NCBI GenBank assembly: GCA_031278755.1 | Contig: JAITJV010000003.1 | Span: forward strand, 1-8,656 | DNA from: Treponema sp. | GTDB taxonomy: Bacteria > Spirochaetota > Spirochaetia > Treponematales > Breznakiellaceae | Length of the DNA stretch: 8,656 bases | Direction of reading: 5' to 3' | In this document: positions 1 to 6,645 of the stretch, piece after piece | Position numbering within the stretch: position 1 is the stretch's first letter | Layout: every line of letters begins with the position of its first letter | Translations under genes and position numbers: made by a program | Notes under the pieces: generated by a model | Told to the model about the DNA's origin: nothing | Seen by the model: only the letters and a program-made list of their open reading frames with translations | The model's database searches: none

Positions 1-267
1 AAATCCATGATACGCTACGCCCCCGAATCGGCGATCTTCCTCCCCACCCCTTCGGGGCTTGCCGGGGAGATCGCCGCCCTCGTCGGCGGCAATCCCCTGC
101 GTATCATAGCCCGGGGGACGTTCGGCGCGCGGCCCGCGGATTATATCATAGACAGGGCGGACAGCCTCATCATCATCTCTTCGGAAACGAACAGACGGCT
201 TCTCAGCGAAGGCAGGGTGGTGATAGTGCTTGAAGACAAGGCGCTTAAAAGCCCGCTCTTTCCGTGA
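1..267 (+). CDS. C-terminal part of an unrecognised protein, first visible gene of the TerB/BrxD/helicase operon
   Basis: The reading frame is open from the left edge of the window to a TGA at 265-267. An ATG at 7 is possible, but no ribosome binding site can be seen in the six bases before it, so this is more likely the end of a longer gene. The visible 88 residues alternate short hydrophobic strands (SAIFLP, LRIIARG, SLIIISS, RVVIVLE) with helices, which suggests a small alpha/beta domain. I do not recognise the family and assign no function. The stop codon overlaps the GTG start of the next gene in a GTGA arrangement, which points to translational coupling and so to membership of the same operon. 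It could be a further component of that system or simply the last part of an unrelated upstream gene. Confidence 0.6.
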   Translation, partial: KSMIRYAPESAIFLPTPSGLAGEIAALVGGNPLRIIARGTFGARPADYIIDRADSLIIISSETNRRLLSEGRVVIVLEDKALKSPLFP

Positions 268-3158
268 CGCGCATCCTCGACAGGCCTTTTTTCATCCTTG
301 AATACAAAGACGGCGTATTTGTGCGGAAACTCCCCGCGGGCGCCCGCGATTTGGGGGGCGGCCTTTTCCGCGACGGGGACGCCGTATGGCGGCTTCCCGA
401 ATTTCCTTCGCCGGGGCCGCATCCCCTGGCGGAAAAAATCATAGGCGGCAAAGCGCTGCTTTCGCTTCTTAAAAGCCGGGACCGTTCCCTTATCATATCG
501 GGGCCCGCCCCCGCGGAAGGGGAAGACAGGCTCATGGAACTTGCGCTGATCCTCCCCGCCCCGGGGAAAAACGCCGCGCGTATAGAAATACGCGGCCCGG
601 GCGGGAACAGCCTCCCCCTTGACGATCTTCCCCGCTACCGTTACCGCCGCGGCGCCGTTTATGAAATAATGGACGGGGAAACCATAGACGAACTTCTTGC
701 CGGCTGGGGCGACGGCGCGGGCGCGGCGGGCGCGGCAAGTGCGGATTCGGCGGGTCCGGCGGGTGAACCCGGCGCGGCTGAAATCCGCGGCAGGCTGATC
801 CTAAGGGGCGAAGACATACCGCGCTTCTGCCATACCCGGCGGAGGCTTATCGCCCTTTTCGGCGATAAAAAACTCAGGGAATTTTTTTCCGAAGAATCCG
901 TTTTTATTCCGCCGTCTTCAATTTCGTTTGTTTATACGGCGGAAAGCGTTCCGGCGCAGGCGGGAAACGCCGGAAGCGCGCGCGCCTTTCCGTCCCTGAA
1001 ATGCGAAAACAGGCTCTACCCCGCGGCGGAAGTTTCCGCCCTTATGGACAGGGAGTTTATACTGCTGGAAGACAAATGGGCGCGGCGCGAAGATCTTAAA
1101 AACGCGGGCCTCCTTCCCCTCGGATATTACGCGGGGGGGCTTCCCCTTCAGTCCTGGAAGCCGGACGCGTCGGGGATCATACTCCGGGAAGGAAACGGCC
1201 CCGCGGGCGTTCTTCCCTTTGAGTGGAAAACGGAACTGTGGAAAGACAAAGGCGAAAGCGAAAAAATTTTCAGGGCCCATATAAATTTCCTCCTTGCCTT
1301 CGGATTTTCGGGGGGAATCGCCGCCGGCCGGCATAAAGAGCAGGCGGAACTGCTTGCAATACTGGCAAGGGAATTTTCCGGCGCGGGAAAGATGCTGATC
1401 CTCACCGAAAAAATTTATTTTGAACTTTACCTTGCGGCGCTGAACGAATTCAAAAACCCCCTCCCCGCGGTAAGCACGGCCTTCTACGAAGACCTCCCGG
1501 AAAACGGCCCCGTCCGCAGCTGCGGCATACTCGTTCTCGTGGAACCCGAAGAAGCGGAAGCGGTTGTTCCGCCCGGAGCCTTCGCCTCCATAAAGGCCGG
1601 GGTGGTGTTGGGAATTTTTTCCAGCCCCTTTGAGGGCCGCAGGCTGAAAGGCGGCCTGCGGAACATCCTCGGCCTGCGCGACGAACGGCTTGACAGGTAT
1701 CTTGTGCGGAAGTTAAACGCGCCGCTGCCACTCCCCGAACCCGCCGCCCGCCCCCCCGCAACGCGGCCGCGCATCCTCCGGCCGCCCCGTCTTCCGGGGG
1801 GCAAAACAGTCCGTTTTTCGGACGAAGTGAAATTCAAAAAACTTCCCGCCGCGGATCTTTTAACGGAACTTGCGCGCATCAACGACGCCGGAAAAAAATC
1901 GCCTTTCGTTTTAGTCAGAACGCCGCGGCGCGACCCTTCCTTTGATTCCCTGAAAGAAGACGAGGTAAATTATTTTCTGTACTGGCGCGGCGAATTCCGT
2001 TCGGGGCGGAAGCGGAAGACCTGCGAAGAATACATACGCCTTTACGCGCGGGAACTGATCCTCGTTATGGACGGCGGGGAAAGCGGCCGCGCCTTCGGCG
2101 GACTCCTTTCGCTCTGGACGGCGTACCGGGAGGATTTTCCCGCAATCGACGCGTATCTTCCCGCCTGGATCTTCGACTTCGCGGCGCTCTACGGGATTGA
2201 AGACCCCCTTCCCCTCATTCTTTCCCGTGCGCCCGCGGGAATCGAAAGCTCAAATATTCTTGCCGACCTTTATATGCACCGGCGTTTTATCGGCGAAAAC
2301 AACGCCGTCAAATTTGAGGATATACGCCTTCTTGCGCCTCCGCCTTTACCGGAAAAAAGCGGGCAGGAAACAGCCGCCGCCCTTAACGTCATAGACCGTT
2401 TTCTCAGGGAAAATTTCAGAATGAATTTTTTTGAATTCTTCTATCCTCCGTCCCCCCGCCGGGAAAACATCGAAGCGTTCAGGGGGCTGGGCGGAGCGGG
2501 GCTTTCATCCTATACGGCCGAATGGGTTTCTTTCTCCGGCCACAAGCCTCTCGCCGAATTTCTTGAAACGCTTAAAAACCACGTGGAATACAAACTCAAC
2601 ATAAAGGCGGGGATCAACCGGAAGCCGCTGTCTGAACCCTGGAGAAGCATTGTCGATGAACCGCCCTCCCGCCTCAGGCCGCGTGAAGTTCCCATAAGCC
2701 GGCAGAGCGCAAGACCCGGACGGATCGAAGAACTCAGAAAGGAATCGGACGAGGTGAGGGATCTTCTTGCGCAATTACCCGCGCCCCTGAATACGCCCTT
2801 GAACGCGCCGCCCGTACAGCCGCCGCGCGGATCCGGGGCCGCGCCGGCCCGCCCGTCCCCGCCTGCGCCTCGGAAAACTTTTTCGTTTTCTTCTTTTTTT
2901 TCCGCGTTAAGCGAGACCGAAAAAAAAGCCCTCGCGGTTATACGCCGTAAAAAAAAGGCTGATTTTGAAGCGTTCGCCCGGCAAAACGGCGCCATGCCGG
3001 ATCTTGTCATAGACGGGATCAACGCCCGCTTCGGCGAATTTTCCGGGGATCTCCTCGTCAATACCATGGACGAAGGGCCGGAAATTCAGGCAGAATACAG
3101 GGAAGAACTGGACCGCCTGCTGGCGGATAATACGGAGCCGCATGAACGAAATTCCTAA
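264..3158 (+). CDS. TerB-N/TerB-C domain protein with an apparently inactive SNF2-like helicase core
   Basis: This 964-residue protein starts at a GTG that overlaps the previous stop by 4 bases; no strong ribosome binding site is seen, which fits coupled translation. A TerB-N domain lies at about residues 565-700 (YFLYWRGEFRSG near 570, then EEYIRLYARELI, ending after W635). A TerB-C domain lies at about 873-960 (FARQNG, DLVIDGINARFGE, SGDLLVN). A proline/alanine-rich linker (about 838-870) separates them, and an Ala/Gly-rich linker sits near 145-173. Residues about 180-480 read like the N-terminal region and first ATPase lobe of a bacterial SNF2 protein: GFSGGIAAGRHKEQ (347-360) stands where motif I should be, LVLVEPEEA (423-431) where DEAx should be, and LGIFSSPFEGRRL where LTGTP should be. 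The catalytic lysine and the DE pair are missing, so it probably does not hydrolyse ATP. Ter-family domains are linked in the literature to stress and DNA-processing systems. I infer a scaffold or sensor acting with the ATPase and helicase encoded downstream. No canonical central TerB metal-binding domain is evident. Confidence 0.85.
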   Translation: MTRILDRPFFILEYKDGVFVRKLPAGARDLGGGLFRDGDAVWRLPEFPSPGPHPLAEKIIGGKALLSLLKSRDRSLIISGPAPAEGEDRLMELALILPAPGKNAARIEIRGPGGNSLPLDDLPRYRYRRGAVYEIMDGETIDELLAGWGDGAGAAGAASADSAGPAGEPGAAEIRGRLILRGEDIPRFCHTRRRLIALFGDKKLREFFSEESVFIPPSSISFVYTAESVPAQAGNAGSARAFPSLKCENRLYPAAEVSALMDREFILLEDKWARREDLKNAGLLPLGYYAGGLPLQSWKPDASGIILREGNGPAGVLPFEWKTELWKDKGESEKIFRAHINFLLAFGFSGGIAAGRHKEQAELLAILAREFSGAGKMLILTEKIYFELYLAALNEFKNPLPAVSTAFYEDLPENGPVRSCGILVLVEPEEAEAVVPPGAFASIKAGVVLGIFSSPFEGRRLKGGLRNILGLRDERLDRYLVRKLNAPLPLPEPAARPPATRPRILRPPRLPGGKTVRFSDEVKFKKLPAADLLTELARINDAGKKSPFVLVRTPRRDPSFDSLKEDEVNYFLYWRGEFRSGRKRKTCEEYIRLYARELILVMDGGESGRAFGGLLSLWTAYREDFPAIDAYLPAWIFDFAALYGIEDPLPLILSRAPAGIESSNILADLYMHRRFIGENNAVKFEDIRLLAPPPLPEKSGQETAAALNVIDRFLRENFRMNFFEFFYPPSPRRENIEAFRGLGGAGLSSYTAEWVSFSGHKPLAEFLETLKNHVEYKLNIKAGINRKPLSEPWRSIVDEPPSRLRPREVPISRQSARPGRIEELRKESDEVRDLLAQLPAPLNTPLNAPPVQPPRGSGAAPARPSPPAPRKTFSFSSFFSALSETEKKALAVIRRKKKADFEAFARQNGAMPDLVIDGINARFGEFSGDLLVNTMDEGPEIQAEYREELDRLLADNTEPHERNS
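2894..2956 (+). repeat. Cluster of three 8-base homopolymer tracts at the start of the TerB-C coding region
   Basis: Within 63 bases of an otherwise GC-rich gene there are a T8 tract (2894-2901) and two A8 tracts (2920-2927 and 2949-2956). They encode the FSSFFS, EKKA and RKKK stretches at the front of the TerB-C domain. Slippage in any of them would shift the frame and remove TerB-C. Single A8 tracts also occur in the downstream helicase gene (4519-4526 and 5246-5253), so runs of this length are not unique to this spot; only the clustering is unusual. Lysine and phenylalanine codon choice may be the whole explanation. Confidence 0.6.
3134..3137 (+). promoter_or_regulatory. Probable ribosome binding site (GGAG) for the BrxD-type gene
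   Basis: A GGAG core sits four bases before the ATG at 3142, inside the last codons of the TerB gene. It supports the start that creates the 17-base overlap. Spacing is slightly short, so reinitiation by ribosomes finishing the upstream gene may contribute. Confidence 0.5.
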
Positions 3159-4464
3159 ACGGATAAGCACGGCGATACTCAATTCGCTTTCCGCGGGGGT
3201 AGTGCCCAGGATAGGCCTTGAATATATAGCCGTGGGGCGGAAACGGGAACTTGAGACCATACTCCGCGATCTTGAAAATCTGGGGCAGGGGGCGTCCGTA
3301 TTCAGGTTTATCGCCGGGCGCTACGGTTCGGGCAAGAGCTTCTTCCTCCAGGCGGTAAGAAACTACGCCATGGAAAACAACTTCCTCACGGCCGATGCGG
3401 ATCTTTCCCCGGAAAAGCGCCTTTCAGGTTCAAACAGGGCGGGGCTTGAAACCTACCGGGAACTGGTGACGAGATTTTCCACAAAACTCAGGCCCGAAGG
3501 CGGCGCGCTGGAAGCGCTTCTTCAACGCTGGATCAATTCGATAAAACTTGAACTTGCGGGGAACGCTCCGGGCGGGGCCGGCGGCTCAAGCCCCTTTGAC
3601 GAAGATCTCCTCCCCGCCCTTGAACGGCGCATTCTTGAAACCCTTTCCGAAATGGAAGAGATGACCCACGGCTACGATTTCGCCGCCGTCGTCTCGTGTT
3701 ATTACCGCGCCTATATCAGGGGGGAAGATGAAAAACGGACGGCGGCCCTCAGGTGGCTGCGCGGCGAATTTTCCACCCGCTCCGAAGCGAGGGCCTTTTT
3801 CCCCGTAGGAGAGATCATCACCGACGACAACTGGTACAGCTATCTTAAACTTTTCGGGGCCTTTGCCTTCCGGGCCGGATGCAGGGGCCTGCTTATTTTT
3901 ATTGACGAGGGGGTCAGCCTCTACAAGATCCCCAACCGGCCTTCCCGGGAAAAAAACTACGAAAAACTGCTTACCATGTTCAACGACGCGATGCAGGGAA
4001 AAACAGAGCGGGTTGGAATCTACATGTCGGGCACGCCCCGCTTTATCGAAGACGACAGGAGGGGCCTCGCAAGCTACCCCGCCTTTAAAAGCCGCCTTGA
4101 AGACAGCCGCTTTGTACGGGAAGGACATTCCGGTTTTGAAAGCCCCGTTTTAAAACTTACCCAGCTTGCCAGGGAAGAAATACACGTCCTCCTCGAACGG
4201 CTGCGGGACATACACGCGGGGCATTACGGATACGAAAGCTCCCTGGGCGGCCGGGAGCTTGAAGCGTTTATTGATCTGGCCTTTTCCGCTCCCGGCTCGG
4301 AAGAATTCATCACGCCGAGGGAGATCGCCCGGGATTTCCTCGGCCTCCTCGGTATACTCCGTGAAGATCCGTCCCAGAGTTTCGACTCCCTTGTCTACCG
4401 CGACGGCTACCGGGTAAAGGGGTTCAACCCCGGCGATCCGGGCTACGCGGAATTTGAAGTATAG
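3142..4464 (+). CDS. brxD: BrxD-type P-loop ATPase (BrxC/BrxD, formerly DUF2791 family)
   Basis: This 440-residue protein is close to the usual length of BrxD. Near the N-terminus it has the family signature GVVPRIGLEYIAVGRKREL (from about residue 19). A Walker A motif GRYGSGKS follows at 59-66 with K65, and then ADLSPEKRLSG. The Walker B motif is LLIFIDE, with D255 and E256. A sensor-like YMSGTP lies at 294-299, followed by FKSRL, and a C-terminal TPREIARDFLG helix completes the family pattern. It is a cytoplasmic AAA+-like ATPase. In BREX systems of some types BrxD accompanies the helicase BrxHI in phage defence; its exact biochemical job is not established to my knowledge. Here it lies between a TerB-N protein and a helicase, overlapping the first by 17 bases and ending 2 bases before the second. 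All nucleotide-binding motifs are intact, so it should be active. The symbol is by family resemblance, since no complete BREX locus is visible. Confidence 0.9.
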   Translation: MNEIPKRISTAILNSLSAGVVPRIGLEYIAVGRKRELETILRDLENLGQGASVFRFIAGRYGSGKSFFLQAVRNYAMENNFLTADADLSPEKRLSGSNRAGLETYRELVTRFSTKLRPEGGALEALLQRWINSIKLELAGNAPGGAGGSSPFDEDLLPALERRILETLSEMEEMTHGYDFAAVVSCYYRAYIRGEDEKRTAALRWLRGEFSTRSEARAFFPVGEIITDDNWYSYLKLFGAFAFRAGCRGLLIFIDEGVSLYKIPNRPSREKNYEKLLTMFNDAMQGKTERVGIYMSGTPRFIEDDRRGLASYPAFKSRLEDSRFVREGHSGFESPVLKLTQLAREEIHVLLERLRDIHAGHYGYESSLGGRELEAFIDLAFSAPGSEEFITPREIARDFLGLLGILREDPSQSFDSLVYRDGYRVKGFNPGDPGYAEFEV

Positions 4465-4466
4465 GA

Positions 4467-6623
4467 ATGCCTTCTTCCTTTTCCCGGCTGGCCCCCTTTA
4501 TACGGGAGTATGTTTACGAAAAAAAATGGGAAAGCCTCAGGGACGTTCAGGAAGCGGCGGCGGCGGCGATCTTTGACAGGGACGATCATGTCCTCATAGC
4601 CGCGGCCACGGCGTCAGGAAAAACAGAGGCGGCTTTTTTCCCCGTACTTTCCGCCCTGTGGGAACGGAACGCGCGGAATTCCGGAGCGCGGAATTCCGGC
4701 GTCGGAGCTTTGTGCCTGAGTCCGCTCAAGGCGCTGATCAACGATCAGTCGGCGCGGCTTGAGCCTGTCGCCGCGAAAGCGGAAATACCCGTCTGGCGCT
4801 GGCACGGCGACGCGCCCCAAAGCGGCAAGAAAAAAGTCCTCGAAGGGGCGCGGGGAATTCTGCAGATCACCCCTGAATCCCTGGAAGCGCTGCTCCTCCG
4901 GCATCCCCGTGAAATACCCGTCCTCTTTTCCGGACTTGCCTTTATCATCATTGATGAAGTTCATGTTTTTATGGGAAGCGAAAGGGGGAACCAGGTTCTC
5001 TGCCAGCTTGCCCGCATAGAGCGCCTTGCGGCCCGCGGATCGGAGCCCCGGCGCATAGGCCTTTCCGCAAGCCTGGGAGATTATGAAGAAGCCCTGCGCT
5101 GGCTTGTTATGGGAAGCGGGCGCGGCGCCGTTCTTGTAGACGACGGGAAAACGGAACGCCGCCTCCGTATAGGGATGGATTATTTTTCACGGGACCGCGG
5201 CGAAGAAAAAGCGTATTACGAAGCCCTGTACCGCGGGACCTGCGGAAAAAAAACCATTATTTTTACCAACAGCCGCCTTGACGCCGAGGAAACCATCACC
5301 GCCCTGCGTTCCATTTCGGCAAAGGTCCGGGGAAACGACCGCTACCGCATACACCACGGAAGCATAGCTTCGGAACTGCGCATGGAAACCGAACAGGAAC
5401 TGCGGGAAAGTTCCCGGCCCGTCACCGCCGCGGCTACCGCCACCCTGGAATTGGGAATCGACATAGGAAACCTCGACCGCATCATACAAATAGGCCCTCC
5501 GGCAAGCGTCGGCGTTTTTGTCCAGCGCCTCGGCCGCGGGGGAAGGCGGACAGGCAGGGCGGAGATCTACTTTACCGAGCTTGAAGAAAATTCACCCGTC
5601 CTCCCCTGGGACCTCATAAGAACCATAGCCGTTATAGAACTTTATCTGACCGACAAATGGATAGAAGACGCGCCGGAACAGCCCCTGCCCTACAGCCTCC
5701 TCTGCCACCAAATCCTAAGCGTCCTCGGATCCCTGGGCGAACACGGCAAAAAAGAACTGTCTTCCCTTATCCTCTCCTTTCCCTGCTTCGCGGGAATAAA
5801 CGGCGAAGATTTTGACGAACTCGCCGAAAGCCTCGCCGCCTCGCGCGTAATCGAAAAGACGGAGGAAGGCGCCCTGATTCTGGGCGCCGAAGGAGAACGC
5901 TTCACCGGACACTATTCCTTTTATTCGGTTTTTCCGGGAAGCGCCGGGTACAGGGTCCTTCACAACGAACGGGAACTGGGAAAGGTGAACTACCTCCCCC
6001 CCGAGGGGGGCGGCATCATACTGGGGGGGATATGCTGGCGCGTGGAAAGCGTAGACCCCAGGCGCCGTGAAATACGGGTGATCCCCGGCGAGGCGGGAAG
6101 CCTCCGCGTCTGGCGGGGCGGCGGCTCGGAAATACACGGCCGGGTGATCCGCCGCATGAAGCAGGTTCTTTCCGAAGAAAAAGGCTATCCCTATCTTTTT
6201 CCGTCGGCCCTGTCCCGGCTTGAAGAAGCCCGCCGGCTGTTCCGGCGGCGGGGGGCCGATCCGCTTTCAAAGGCCGCGCGCGGAGGATTCATCCTGCTGC
6301 CGTGGCTGGGAAGCCGGGGCATGCGCACGCTCCTCCTCCTCATGCAGGCCGATCCGTTCCGCGGCCGGCTCGGCGTCCGCTCCGCCGCAAGGGAAAGCGA
6401 CTACGTCCTCCGCGTGGACTCGTCCCTTTCCCTTCCCTGTTTCCGGGAAGAACTGCGGAACATTCTCACCCCGCCGGAAGCGCCCGGCCTTCTTGTCAAA
6501 CCGGAACAAATTCCCCTTGCCGGAAAATTCGACATGCTCCTCCCTCCCCGGCTCCTCTTGAAACAGTACGCCGCCAACATGCTCGACTGGAACGAAACAA
6601 GGACGCTGCTTGAAATTCTGTAG
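4467..6623 (+). CDS. brxHI: Lhr-like superfamily 2 DEAD/DEAH-box helicase, BrxHI type
   Basis: This 718-residue helicase has every core motif intact: Q28 in LRDVQEAA, motif I ATASGKT (47-53), motif Ia SPLKAL, motif Ib TPESL, motif II DEVH (163-166), motif III SAS (200-202), motif IV IIFTNSR (264-270), motif V ATLELGID (325-332) and motif VI QRLGRGGRR (353-361). The DEVH box and the motif VI form place it with the Lhr branch. It lacks the long C-terminal extension of full Lhr, and its size suits BrxHI. The C-terminal third contains a beta-rich segment (about 500-560, with GGICWRVESVD and RVWRGGGSEIHG) like the Lhr barrel region. It should unwind or translocate on nucleic acid using ATP in the cytoplasm. 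The ATG at 4467 is two bases after the BrxD stop, and the AGGA directly against it is too close to be a good binding site, so translation is probably coupled. A short in-frame duplication lies between motifs I and Ia. The symbol is by family and context. Confidence 0.88.
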   Translation: MPSSFSRLAPFIREYVYEKKWESLRDVQEAAAAAIFDRDDHVLIAAATASGKTEAAFFPVLSALWERNARNSGARNSGVGALCLSPLKALINDQSARLEPVAAKAEIPVWRWHGDAPQSGKKKVLEGARGILQITPESLEALLLRHPREIPVLFSGLAFIIIDEVHVFMGSERGNQVLCQLARIERLAARGSEPRRIGLSASLGDYEEALRWLVMGSGRGAVLVDDGKTERRLRIGMDYFSRDRGEEKAYYEALYRGTCGKKTIIFTNSRLDAEETITALRSISAKVRGNDRYRIHHGSIASELRMETEQELRESSRPVTAAATATLELGIDIGNLDRIIQIGPPASVGVFVQRLGRGGRRTGRAEIYFTELEENSPVLPWDLIRTIAVIELYLTDKWIEDAPEQPLPYSLLCHQILSVLGSLGEHGKKELSSLILSFPCFAGINGEDFDELAESLAASRVIEKTEEGALILGAEGERFTGHYSFYSVFPGSAGYRVLHNERELGKVNYLPPEGGGIILGGICWRVESVDPRRREIRVIPGEAGSLRVWRGGGSEIHGRVIRRMKQVLSEEKGYPYLFPSALSRLEEARRLFRRRGADPLSKAARGGFILLPWLGSRGMRTLLLLMQADPFRGRLGVRSAARESDYVLRVDSSLSLPCFREELRNILTPPEAPGLLVKPEQIPLAGKFDMLLPPRLLLKQYAANMLDWNETRTLLEIL
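4671..4700 (+). repeat. 15-base in-frame tandem duplication inside the helicase gene
   Basis: Two 15-base units differ only at their last base (a versus c) and encode ARNSG twice, residues 69-78. They lie between motif I and motif Ia, where SF2 helicases tolerate insertions. The near identity suggests a recent duplication that keeps the frame. Each unit contains the EcoRI hexamer GAATTC. Confidence 0.85.
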
Positions 6624-6645
6624 GCGGTTTCATCCGGTGTTCCCG
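6624..6645. other. 22-base gap between convergent operons
   Basis: The helicase stop (6621-6623) and the lipoprotein stop on the other strand (6646-6648) face each other across 22 bases. I see no convincing stem-loop with a U tract on either strand here. Termination may therefore be Rho-dependent or occur inside the opposing gene, which would produce overlapping transcripts. Confidence 0.6.

Noticed and set aside
2510..3067. A 185-codon minus-strand frame inside the TerB gene
   Set aside because: It is antisense to the TerB-C region, with Arg/Ser/Gly-rich shadow composition and no motif.
264..3158. A tellurite-resistance gene because of the Ter domains
   Set aside because: TerB-N and TerB-C occur in many proteins unrelated to tellurite, and no terC, terD or terE neighbours are visible.
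3586..4128. A 180-codon minus-strand frame inside the BrxD-type gene
   Set aside because: It lies fully antisense to a gene with clear Walker motifs and shows no recognisable domain.
264..6623. A complete BREX system
   Set aside because: Only BrxD- and BrxHI-type genes are present; no pglX, pglZ, brxA, brxB or brxC is seen in the window.
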